Origin: Hymenoscyphus infarciens
Lineage: Eukaryota; Ascomycota; Leotiomycetes; Helotiales; Helotiaceae
NCBI GenBank assembly: GCA_001414345.1
Contig: LLCB01000677.1
Span: forward strand, 1-12,972
Direction: 5' to 3'
Length of the DNA: 12,972 bases
Shown here: in pieces, positions 1-8,470 of the stretch
Position numbering within the stretch: position 1 is the stretch's first letter
Layout: each line of letters opens with the position of its first letter
Notes under the pieces: generated by a model
Told to the model about the DNA's origin: nothing
The model's input: only the letters and a program-made list of their open reading frames with translations
The model's database searches: none
Translations under genes and position numbers: made by a program

Positions 1-76
1 TTTTATATTAGTATAGACTTTAATAATAATATATCTAACTAATTATATATATATATTTAGTATCTAGTTCTCTTAC

Positions 77-663
77 TTAATTAGTAAATAGCCTACTAAT
101 ACTCTTCTTAAATATATATTTTTTATATTTATTCTTTTTACTTTATTAGTAGACTATCTATTACTAAGCTATCTAAATAGATATATATATTTAGAATTTT
201 CTTTTCTTTTTATTTTTATAAACTATCTATTAATACTCTATTTAAATATATATAAATATATTTACTATTTATATATCTTACCCTACTATTAATACTCTAC
301 TAGCTAATAGCCTACTTATAAAGTCGCTTAATATAAATATACATTTCTTTATAGTTTTTATTCTTCTTACTTTATTATAAAACTAATTACTAAGAAGCTC
401 TTTAGATCTCTTTTTATATAAGTTAATCTATCTAAATATAGTCTATAATCTAGCTACTTCTTCTAGCTTAATATTACTACTATTTAATTATAATCTTTAT
501 TACTTTAAAATTACTAATTTCCTTCTAATATATTTATATCTATATATTTATTTAGTCTATTTCTTCTACTTTATTAGTAGATAGTCTATAAATATAATCT
601 TAAAATATTTTTATATAGTTAATCTCTGTTTTACTTACTTTAGTAGTAGAAAGCCTACTAATA
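77..663 (-). repeat. Degenerate satellite arm, inverted relative to the right-hand array
   Basis: Several copies of the palindromic core seen in the right-hand satellite occur here in reverse orientation, preceded by the complement of its AAAGTAAG flank (seen as CTTACTTA or TACTTTATT). Cores begin near 80, 145, 214, 273, 373, 573 and 642, with a weak one near 298. Some spacings (65, 69, 59, 69) match or approach the 65-75 bp monomer size. The copies differ much more from each other than those on the right, and between 394 and 570 the pattern is nearly lost. The array probably continues beyond the left window edge. Orientation is judged from the flanks, because the core itself is nearly symmetric. 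Confidence 0.75.
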
Positions 664-1172
664 TTTTATATATTTATCTATCTTTAGTTTTTTTCTCTTT
701 TTTCTTTCTTCTTTAGCCTTTTTATAAAATATATCCTTAGTTTTATAGTTTAATTATCTATATTTTAGGTAGTAATACCTTATATTACCTTAAAGAGATA
801 TTTAAATAGTCTCCTCTTTCTACCCTAGTTTATCCTACCTTATATTATTCTAATAACTACTTTCTTACTAATAATATAATACTAAGTAGTATATAAGTAT
901 AAAGTCTTTTTTCTAATATATCTCTTCTATTTATTAATATATATATTATTAGTAATATGATTATAAAGTAAAGTTTAAACTATAGGAATTAGACGTTTAA
1001 AAAGGAAGTATACTTATAGTAATAAATAACTTTCGACTTTACTAGTTATTATCGAGGTTAATAGTTATAATAACCTTATAAAATAGTATAAACTCTTAAT
1101 AATAATATAACTATTCTACTATTATCTATTATAATAGAACCTTATATTATCTATAATATATTATAGATCTCT

Positions 1173-1230
1173 AATAAAGTATATATTACTATAGTTATAA
1201 GAGTAACCGAGGTTTTTAATAAAGTATATA
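1173..1230. repeat. Short direct repeat pair
   Basis: The 13-base word AATAAAGTATATA occurs at 1,173-1,185 and again at 1,218-1,230, 45 bp apart. A related CGAGG-containing word is present at about 1,053 and 1,208. It may be the remnant of a short tandem repeat eroded by RIP. In such low-complexity DNA a 13-base match is only weak evidence. Confidence 0.3.
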
Positions 1231-1283
1231 CTTAAGCTATAGAGGAAAAGCGTTATACTAAAGCTATTATGTTATAATATATA

Positions 1284-1311
1284 TATTATAGAGATATAGG
1301 TCTCTATAATA
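1284..1311. repeat. Perfect 11-bp inverted repeat (hairpin)
   Basis: TATTATAGAGA at 1,284-1,294 and its exact complement TCTCTATAATA at 1,301-1,311 are separated by six bases. It could form a hairpin or cruciform. There is no downstream T-run and no gene next to it, so I do not call it a terminator. Palindromes are common in TA-rich DNA, but the GAGA/TCTC part is less trivial. Confidence 0.45.
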
Positions 1312-2761
1312 ACTTTAGTAATAACTACTAATTTATCCTAAAGCTACTTATAATATTAAAGTTATTAATAAAAACCTAATATAATAATAATATATAAAGT
1401 TATTTACTAGAAGGTAGAAACTATATACTTTTAAATTTATCTTTTTATACTTTTACTTACTTAGTTAAATTATAATTTTTTTTATTTTATTTTACTTAGA
1501 GATTAACTTATTTTTTTTTATAAGAGATAAAGAGTACTTTTAAGAAAAGGTAAGGTTAACCTTATAAAGTAATTTAGACTCCTTTAATCTTATTCTCTAT
1601 CTAAATTATCCTATGTTTTCCTTAAATTACTTCTTTAATATATCCTAGTATATTATATATCTTATTAATACTCTTATATTCCTTATTCTAATACTCTTTA
1701 ATTATTTCTTATATTTAAGGTTTAGATATCTCTAATAGTAGGAAATCCTTAGCTATAAACTTCTATTAAATAGTAGAATCCTTTTTTAATAAAAAAGGAG
1801 AATAAGATATCTAAATTTTAAAAAGAATAGAACTAAGAGTAAAGATTTCTATCTTAGTAGTAGGTTACTTACCTCTATATTCTAGATACTAACTATAAAC
1901 TTTATATAATATCTAAGTATTTAGCTAAGTATCTCTATCCTTAATACTTAAGCTAGTAAAGTTATAAATTTTTAGATATTATCTTTTATTTAAGAGAATA
2001 TTATAATAACTAAAATCTCTATAAAAGATATTATACTAATATAAATAACTTAGCCCCTAGTAAGCCTTCTTAGCCTAGTGCTATTATAAAGCTATAAGTA
2101 TTTAAGAGCTAGTCTAATATACTAATAGAGCTTATTAGAGTGTCTTACTATATCTATATAATACTAGTTCTAAATCTTATACCTTATAAAATCTTAGAAT
2201 ATATTCTAAGCTACTACTATCTAATTAAATTTTATAGTAAATTAACACCTCTCTTTTAAGATCTTTATAACCTAGTTTATCTTTTAAGAAAGACTTAAGA
2301 ACTTAATTATTATTAATAATATATACTATACTAGATCTACTATAGCTAAGGACGATTATATTATATAATAAGAAGCTGTTCTCTAATTCTCTAGTATTAC
2401 TTTTAAAGCTAGTAAGTTCGCTATAAGCCTAAGCTTAAAATCTCCTAACTATAAGCTAAAAGATTACTCTAAGACGTAAGATTAAATCTATTAAGCTAAT
2501 AATTAATATTAGCTTTCTTTTTATTAGAAATAAAGACTATATCTAGTATTTAACTTATATAAAGGTAGTAAATATAAGATATAAGAGGAAAGTAGAAGAG
2601 AAGACCCTTAGTATTACTATTAGTTAATATAAGAGAGTATATTAAGTAAGGCTACGTATTTCCTAGTACTTAATAACCTTAATAAGTATACTAGTAAGTA
2701 AAGATAAAAGTAGTATAAAGTAGAATTTTAACCTAAGACACTATTTTTAAAGTACTTTCTT

Positions 2762-3481
2762 ATTTTATTAGTATTATCTATATATTACCTATATTACTAG
2801 AATAGCTTAAACTTCTTAGACTATAGCTTACTACTTAGACCCTTATTCTACTACCTTATTTAATATATCTATTTTAGAAATCGATTTCTCTTAAGTTAAT
2901 CCTCTCTTATATTTCCTATATATTCTCTAATTCTTATACTCTCTTTAATAAACGCCTTTATACCTTATATCTCTATATTACTTAGGTACTTCCCTCTTTT
3001 AATAAAATTACTATAAGTAAATAATAAGTAGTAAGCTTAACTCTTCTATTAATTACTAGGCCTAACCTCGAAAGCTCTATTTACTACGCTACTTCTTATA
3101 TCTTATAAGAGGAAGTTAGCTATTAGTCGTTCTACTCTCTATACTTTATTTTAATACTACTAGCCTCTAATTAATCCTAAATCTTAAAAACTTAGTATTT
3201 ATAAGTTATCTATTTAGCTACTAGGACCTTTTACTCTCTTATTCTTAAATAATAAAGAGCTTTTTTATAGTATTTATAATTAGGTTAAAGAAGAAGATAC
3301 TAATATCTAGTTTTAGGTACTATATAAAGATGTTACTAAGAAGAATCTTCTTATTTTTAAGAAATACTACTTTAGGTTTCTAGATAACCTAGAATTATAT
3401 ATAATTACTAGTATAGAACTTCTACCTATTATATATAAATAGTATATTAATTTTATCTTAGAGTATTTCTCTAAAATCTAA
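2762..3481 (+). pseudogene. Eroded open frame, function unknown
   Basis: Reading from 2,762, this 240-codon stretch has about 16 in-frame stops, all TAA or TAG. Roughly one stop per nine codons would be expected by chance here, so the frame is only modestly open. Five of the stops fall together near 3,013-3,055. Between 2,938 and 3,000, and again at 3,062-3,121 and 3,362-3,421, there are stop-free runs of about 20 codons. Every stop can be explained as a RIPed CAA, CAG or TGG codon. The reading is rich in L, I, Y, K and S, as expected after RIP turns His and Cys codons to Tyr and Met to Ile. I recognise no catalytic motif and no family. It may be a former transposon ORF or not coding at all. 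No start codon or intron could be located. Confidence 0.25.
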
Positions 3482-4260
3482 TAAGTATAAGTTAAGATAG
3501 GATTTTTAATAAAGTAAGGTAGTAATAAAAGTAAGTTAGGTTTTAATACTTAGAAGTAATTCCTTAGTCTTCTTAAAGATCTTAGTTTTACTAACTTATA
3601 TTATAATATAACGATTTAAGAGGTTCTAGATATTAAAGTCTATAATAGATTTAAGAACTAAAAGACCTACTTATAATAAGAGCTAGTTTATTATTACTAT
3701 CTTACTCCTTCTTCTTTAAACCTATACTATATATTCTTTTAGGCTTAATAGACTCTTAGAAGAGATCTTTCTATATATCTAAATCTTACTAAGGTAGTAA
3801 AGTATAAGTTATTACTTAAAGTATAGTAAAAAGTATAAGATAAGTAAAAGTTTAAAGTATTTTATAATATAGAATTAATCCTTTAGTTTAATACCTATAT
3901 TATAATAGCTAAATAACTTAATACTATTAAATTCTATATTAACCTTACTTATAAGAGGTATAATATCTAAAAATAGTTAGATAACTAATAAGAGTAAGTA
4001 CTTTAAGTAGGTCTATTAAGCTTAATAAGTACTAAAGAAATCCTTACTATAATAGATAAGTATACTTCTTTAGATTATTATCTAAGATAGTAATAATTTC
4101 TAGTACTAGCTTATTATACTAACCTCTTCTATTTAAGTAGTTAATAATAATTTATAGACTTTTAAGCGTCTTAAATTTAAATAAATAATCTTATAATAAA
4201 AGGAACCTCTAAAGACTTTAAATACTTTATTATATTTATACTAGCTAAAAGGATTTTTTT
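3333..4260. other. Stretch with no CA or TG on either strand
   Basis: Between the TG at 3,331-3,332 and the CA at 4,261-4,262 I find not one CpA or TpG in 928 bases, although C and G remain common in CTA, TAG, CCT, AGG and a few CG contexts (for example ACG at about 3,613 and GCG at about 4,167). Tens of CA/TG would be expected from base composition. This is RIP carried to completion and suggests that this part was present in several copies through many sexual cycles. No gene can be supported in 3,482-4,260. Confidence 0.85.
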
Positions 4261-4643
4261 CATAAGATAGCTAAGAGTAGTTTTAAAGGAAATTAGTTAA
4301 GTTAGATATATAAGTATAAATTAATTCTTTATTAAGAAAATATATTATATTATAGCTATTTAAAATCTTTATATTACTTACTACCTTCTAACTTAGTATT
4401 AGAGTAATATTAAATTTACCTACTAAACGTATTTATATATTATATTTAGTCCTCTTATATCTTAGCTCTTTTAAGCTAAAAAAATTTAACTTTTAAACTT
4501 TAAAAGAAACCCTTTTATTAAGATTTTACTTAAGAGTATCTTTACTTTAGAAGCTAGGCTTAAATAAAGATTAAAGTTCCTTAATAGATCTATTTATATA
4601 CTATATCTAGCTTAACTTTAGTATATTATATTCTTAAAACATA

Positions 4644-4672
4644 CTCCCCTCTCTCCTCCCTCTCCTCTCTCT
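4644..4672. other. 29-nt pure pyrimidine tract
   Basis: All 29 bases on the plus strand are C or T (CT, CC and TC steps only), giving a local C content far above the surroundings. The tract contains no CpA or TpG, so RIP had nothing to attack, which may be why it survived. Polypurine/polypyrimidine tracts can adopt triplex structure. Here it could equally be the remains of a Glu/Arg/Gly-rich coding stretch on the minus strand. Confidence 0.6.
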
Positions 4673-4786
4673 AAAGTTATAAGTATAAAGTTATATAGAT
4701 AGTATTATACTAGTTTATCTAGTTCGTCTTCCTAATCCTCTAAGCGCTTAGTTATTCTACTTTAAGTAGAGGTACTATAATCTATA

Positions 4787-4894
4787 CCTTAACTCTATAT
4801 TAAGCCTTAACTCTATATTAAGCTTTAACTCTATATTAAGCCTTAACTCTATATTAAGCCTCGACCTTATATTAAGCCTCGACCTCTATAAGTT
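4787..4894. repeat. 18-bp tandem repeat, six units
   Basis: Six consecutive 18-bp units start at 4,787, 4,805, 4,823, 4,841, 4,859 and 4,877. The first four read CCTTAACTCTATATTAAG with a single C/T difference. The last two begin CCTCGACC and differ at more places. The change from CG in the last units to TA in the others equals C-to-T change on both strands at the same site, so the CG form is probably ancestral. The period is a multiple of three. On the minus strand, in the same frame as the open stretch at 5,161-5,700, the least mutated units read as an RG-containing six-residue repeat, so this may be a former coding minisatellite. Confidence 0.8.
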
Positions 4895-5160
4895 ATAAGT
4901 ATAGATTATTATACTAATTCTATCTCTTTTCTTAGTTAAGTAACTTATTATTTATAGCGTTTATCTTTATTAGCTTAGGATTATAGAGCTAGTATAGTAT
5001 TATTTTTAGCCTCTTTACTAGTCTTCTTATTAGAAGTATTATTAAGGATTCCTACCTAGTTATTATTATCTTCTCTATTATAAAGCTATTATTATAGAGC
5101 TCTTAGCTCGACCTTACTAGAGTTATCTAAGTTTTTAATAGTCTATATTATTTAGTTAGT

Positions 5161-5700
5161 TTAAAGAAGCTTTATTAATAAAATAAGAATTAAACTTATA
5201 GTAGCTTTATAAGTTTACTTCTATAATATTCTACTTTTTTTTTTCTTACTAGTCTCTAGCCTCTTTTTAAATAGATATTTCCTTTTTCTAGACCTAGAAG
5301 GCCTAGAAGTATCTATTTTACTCTTATTTATATTATCTAAGAAACCTTTATTAGTATTATTATCTTAAGTATTAGTCTTCTTAGCTATGCTATTATCTTC
5401 TTTAATACTATACCTTTTAAGCTCTTTAATAATAATTACAACGATAATATTAGCTAAATTATTATATCTAGTTAAAATAGCTAAATTATACTCTTTAGAC
5501 TACTTAATATTAAGAAAAGAGAGAATCTTAAGTAAGTCTTACTCTTGCCTTACTTATAAGTAATTCTAGTACTACCTAGTTATAGTTATTCTAAAAAAAA
5601 ATATTATAGTATTAGTAATAAGTATAAGATATACCTTAAAAGTAATTAGAGAAGAATTAATAGAACTAAGGTTTATAAAACTTACGTTTATTCTTTCTAA
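5161..5700 (-). pseudogene. Eroded open frame with a basic, NLS-like segment; function unknown
   Basis: On the minus strand, reading inward from 5,700, this 180-codon stretch carries about ten stops, all TAA or TAG, half of them in 5,521-5,580. Both 5,581-5,700 and 5,281-5,340 are stop-free. About twenty would be expected by chance. Near 5,240-5,300 the frame reads as a dense run of Arg, Lys and Ser (RPSRSRKRK, then a KKR and a KKKK block about ten and twenty residues on), which resembles a bipartite nuclear localisation signal. Around it lie Asn/Asp/Lys-rich, probably disordered segments. A nuclear transposon or DNA-binding protein is possible, but there is no diagnostic motif. Basic AGA/AGG/AAA codons also resist RIP because they lack CA/TG, so their enrichment may be partly survival bias. 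Start, end and introns are unknown. Confidence 0.3.
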
Positions 5701-5999
5701 TCCTTCTTAACTTAAAATCTATTAATTCTATATAAGATTATTACTTATATTTCTACTACTACTTATTATATTATTCTAAGAGAGAGGTAGACTTTTCTAG
5801 TTTATAGGTCTTAATATACTCTAGTCTTTACTTCTCTAAAGAAGATATATATATCTACTAGCTTACTATATCCTCTTATCTTATTAATATATACTAAGAC
5901 GGCTTAACTATTATTAATAATAGTTATATTAATTATGCTTATATATATTTTAAAACTCTTAGAACTAATTTATTAAATTATTTAAAAGTTCTTTAAATA

Positions 6000-6839
6000 T
6001 TTTAAGAATATAGTTATAAGAATCCTAAAAAGGAAACCCTTAAGAACCGTTTATAAGATAACCTTAGGTTATAGAATAAGATTAATATTAGAATTATTAT
6101 CTAAGTTACCTCTACTATCTAAAGTAAAGGTTTCTATTACTCTACTAGTCTATAACATAGTAGTACTAGCTTTCTTATTAAAGATACTTAGAGACTTATA
6201 ATTACTATAAGGTATACTATAAGGCTTATTATTACTAGTTAATTTATATTCTACTAACTAAGGATTATTAGAAGAGTTATTACTTTATAGTATTATTATA
6301 TTTTAATTTTTTATACCTTAATTCTTTCTAGCTTAGAGATCTTTCTTACTTATAGGTTCTTCTAAATCTATATTACTATTACTCTCGTTGTTAATATTAG
6401 CTTCTAATTCTTTTACCTTATTATTATCTACCTATAATATTAGTTACTTATATATAGGTAACTAAAAGACTATATATAGTATTAAGAGTTTCCTAGTATT
6501 ATTAATATTTTATATATAACTTATTAACTATTTAAAAGAATTAATTAGTTTATTAACTATAATACCCTTTCTAATATAGTCCTTCTTTATAAGTTATCTA
6601 GTATTTATAAGATTAAGTAGAATAAGATAAATACTATTTAATTCTATATTCTAAGGTTTAATCTATAATCTTATTATTTCTTTATATATTAGGTAAAACT
6701 TACTACTACTTATATAAGATTTTAAGATAATAACTATATCTCTTCTATTTCTATAATTAACCTATATTCTAATAGGCTTCTTAGAGCGTTTAAATTTCTT
6801 ATCTTATTCCTTTAAAGTATATAGTATATATTATAATAT
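6000..6839 (-). pseudogene. Eroded open frame, minus strand; function unknown
   Basis: Reading inward from 6,839, this 280-codon frame has about 19 stops against roughly 30 expected by chance, all TAA or TAG. Stop-free runs cover about 6,361-6,420 and 6,181-6,240. The other minus frames in 6,061-6,240 carry many more stops, which argues mildly for coding on this strand. The N-terminal part is rich in K/R with alternating hydrophobics; the middle part (about 6,300-6,420) is Glu/Asn/Ser-rich; after that comes a mixed S/T/N stretch. It lies directly upstream of the other minus-strand frame (5,161-5,700), though in a different frame, so the two could be exons or frameshifted pieces of one gene. 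The island at 7,030-7,320 would then be upstream sequence. No family recognised. Confidence 0.3.
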
Positions 6840-7690
6840 TATAGAGATAGTATATAAGTTTAGTATAATATAGTAGATATCTTATATATAAATCTAATAA
6901 ATAGTAGACTAATAGTAATTATTAGATAAAAAGATAGCTAGTAATTATAAAGAGTTAGTAACTAAGAGTAAGAGTAAAAGCTAGTAAAGAGATAAAGAGT
7001 AATAATAGTAATATAAAAGAGTAGGCTTATAAGTGAAAAACCTAAATAAGTACTTACCTAAAAACATAATAAACTATTAAAAGTAAGGCTAGTAAGTAGG
7101 TTAATAAGAGTATAGAGACGCGAGGGTTTTTTAAAGTAGTCTCTTATAAATATTTAAACTAAACCTAATATAATAATAGACTTAGTTTACTATAATCAGA
7201 GATAGTAAGTAAGGTAGTAGCTCTTATACATCTTTCTATCTTAGCTCTTATAAGTAGGTAAGAGCTACTATAATAACTAAAACTATAAAAGCAAAAGTCT
7301 TTATACTTAATCTGATTTTTAATACTTACCTTACCTTAAGAAAATTTATTACTTTAGAAAGTAGTTCTTAGAAAGCTATTACTTTCTAAATATTTTTAGT
7401 AATATAGATTTTAAAATACTAGTTAAGAAATCTATAAGAGGCCTACTCTTTCTATATTATTATCTAGCTTTTAAAATAAGTTAAAGATATTACTAATTAA
7501 ACCTAATAGCTAGGTAAATCTTTTTATAGTTTTAAGATAAGTAAGTAGTTCTTTATAATAGTTTCTATATATTATATATCTCTAGTTAGTAACTAAATAT
7601 AAGAGAAGGGTAAATATACTTAGCTAAACTATATAATATAAAGTAAAGTGCTTAGCTGCTTTTAAAGTTATTATAAAATTCTAGTTCTAA
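6840..7690. other. Gene-free interval with a less mutated island
   Basis: No frame is convincingly open. The part at 7,030-7,320 keeps six CA/TG dinucleotides (7,034, 7,065, 7,197, 7,229, 7,292 and 7,313), the densest retention in this part of the window. It also has the CGCG-containing word GAGACGCGAGGG at 7,115-7,126 and the inverted repeat at 7,215-7,270. From 7,321 to 7,690 nothing further can be named. Confidence 0.45.
7215..7270. repeat. Perfect 12-bp inverted repeat
   Basis: TAGTAGCTCTTA at 7,215-7,226 pairs exactly with TAAGAGCTACTA at 7,259-7,270, around a 32-base spacer that contains another AGCTCTTA copy (7,243-7,250) and one retained CA. The arms include four G/C pairs each, so this is less trivial than the many TA palindromes. 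It could be a terminal or subterminal repeat of a small element, a binding site, or chance. No flanking duplication was identified. Confidence 0.5.
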
Positions 7691-8235
7691 AGGCTCTTTC
7701 TAGCTTTTAGTATTAGTCGAATTATAAGAAGTATAGTATTAATCTCTAAATATTAGATTATATTTTTTAGTTAAGCTTAGAGCTCTAGTATTATATTATA
7801 AACCTAGAGTACTAGTTAAAACTATTAAATCTATAGTATTGATTTAGTATATTTAAGGTTAAGCTATAGTACTAGTTAAACTCTTAAGAACTCTAGTAGC
7901 TTTTAAATATAAGTTATACTATTATCTATTAAACTCTAAAAGCTCTAGTATTAAATCGTATCTTAGTAGTAGTAGCTACTAAACCTAATAAACTCATAGT
8001 ATTAATCTAGCTACTCTATCTCCTTTTCTAACCTTGAATACTCTAGTATTAATTATAAATAGTATTAATCTTTTATAATTAAGGTTATCTAATAGTTATT
8101 AAACTATCCTTTATAATTAAGAATATACTATAGTTTTTAAACTCTAAGAGCTTTAATAATCTATAATATTTAAGGTTATCCTATAGTATTAGTATTTATA
8201 AACCTACTATTAGAAAGCTCTAGTATATCTACTAT
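7690..8235. repeat. Diffuse family of CTCTAGTATTA-like short repeats
   Basis: Variants of the word CT(C/A)TAGTA(T/C)TA recur near 7,697, 7,785, 7,832, 7,866, 7,893, 7,940, 7,996, 8,042, 8,062, 8,174 and 8,221, several followed by a TTAAACTCT- or AATCTA-like word. Spacing is irregular (about 20 to 110 bp), so this is not a clean tandem array. It may be an old minisatellite or a repetitive coding region. The plus frame from 7,875 is stop-free for about 30 codons and Ser-rich, but I do not call a gene. Several retained TG/CA lie here (for example TG near 7,840 and 8,034 and CA near 7,994). Confidence 0.4.
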
Positions 8236-8411
8236 ATTCGAAGTCTAGATTATAGCGTCGTTGAATTCTTAAACTTAAGCTACTATATTTAAGACTACTC
8301 TATACTAGTTAAAAGCTTTAACATCTATACTAGATAGCTATACCTCTTTTAGTATCTGCTAAGACTCTACTATATTATATACATTTCTACTATTTCCTAT
8401 TTCCTACTAAA

Positions 8412-8470
8412 AGCCTAAGTAATATCCTTAGTTTAAATTAATTACTATATATATATAGCCTAAGTAATAT
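8412..8470. repeat. 14-bp direct repeat pair
   Basis: AGCCTAAGTAATAT occurs at 8,412-8,425 and 8,457-8,470, a 45-bp offset, with a TA-rich run between. It could be a local duplication. There is too little sequence to relate it to a known element. Confidence 0.45.

Larger units (their letters stand above)
664..2761. other. Long stretch without a recognisable gene
   Basis: No frame on either strand stays open convincingly. The first part (about 664-740) is pyrimidine-rich. Around 960-1,330 there are short direct and inverted repeats, listed separately. From about 2,040 two plus-strand frames have short open patches, with a few retained TG or CA at 2,078, 2,151, 2,244, 2,377 and 2,738 (approximate). 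I see no promoter, terminator or RNA gene that can be supported in sequence of this composition. This is probably the remains of transposon DNA. Confidence 0.5.
4261..5160. other. Gene-free interval holding a pyrimidine tract and an 18-bp repeat
   Basis: Apart from the two repeat features listed separately, this interval shows no reliable frame. The minus-strand frame that is open at 5,161-5,700 continues here, but with stops at about chance frequency. It passes through the 18-bp repeat, where it reads as an RG-rich periodic peptide, and through the purine-rich strand of the tract at 4,644-4,672, where it reads as an E/R/G-rich peptide. If the frame is real, these would be low-complexity parts of the same lost protein. 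That is inference only. Confidence 0.35.

Noticed and set aside
1284..1311. Transcription terminator
   Set aside because: The hairpin is not followed by a T-run or preceded by a gene, and intrinsic terminators are not expected in a fungal nuclear genome.
3510..3540. Walker A (P-loop) remnant in the plus frame
   Set aside because: The reading GSNKS could derive from GGGKS by RIP, but no other helicase or ATPase motif follows at the usual distance, so it is most likely chance.
4640..4900. C-terminal part of a subtelomeric RecQ-like helicase on the minus strand
   Set aside because: An acidic stretch with nearby Tyr codons that could have been Cys loosely recalls that family, but no helicase core motif can be found upstream and the similarity is too vague to report.
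5635..5685. 51-nt spliceosomal intron on the minus strand (GTAAGT, CTAAT, AAG)
   Set aside because: The signals look right for a fungal intron, but these words are common in RIPed DNA. Removing it leaves the frame unchanged and does not join any clearly coding segments.
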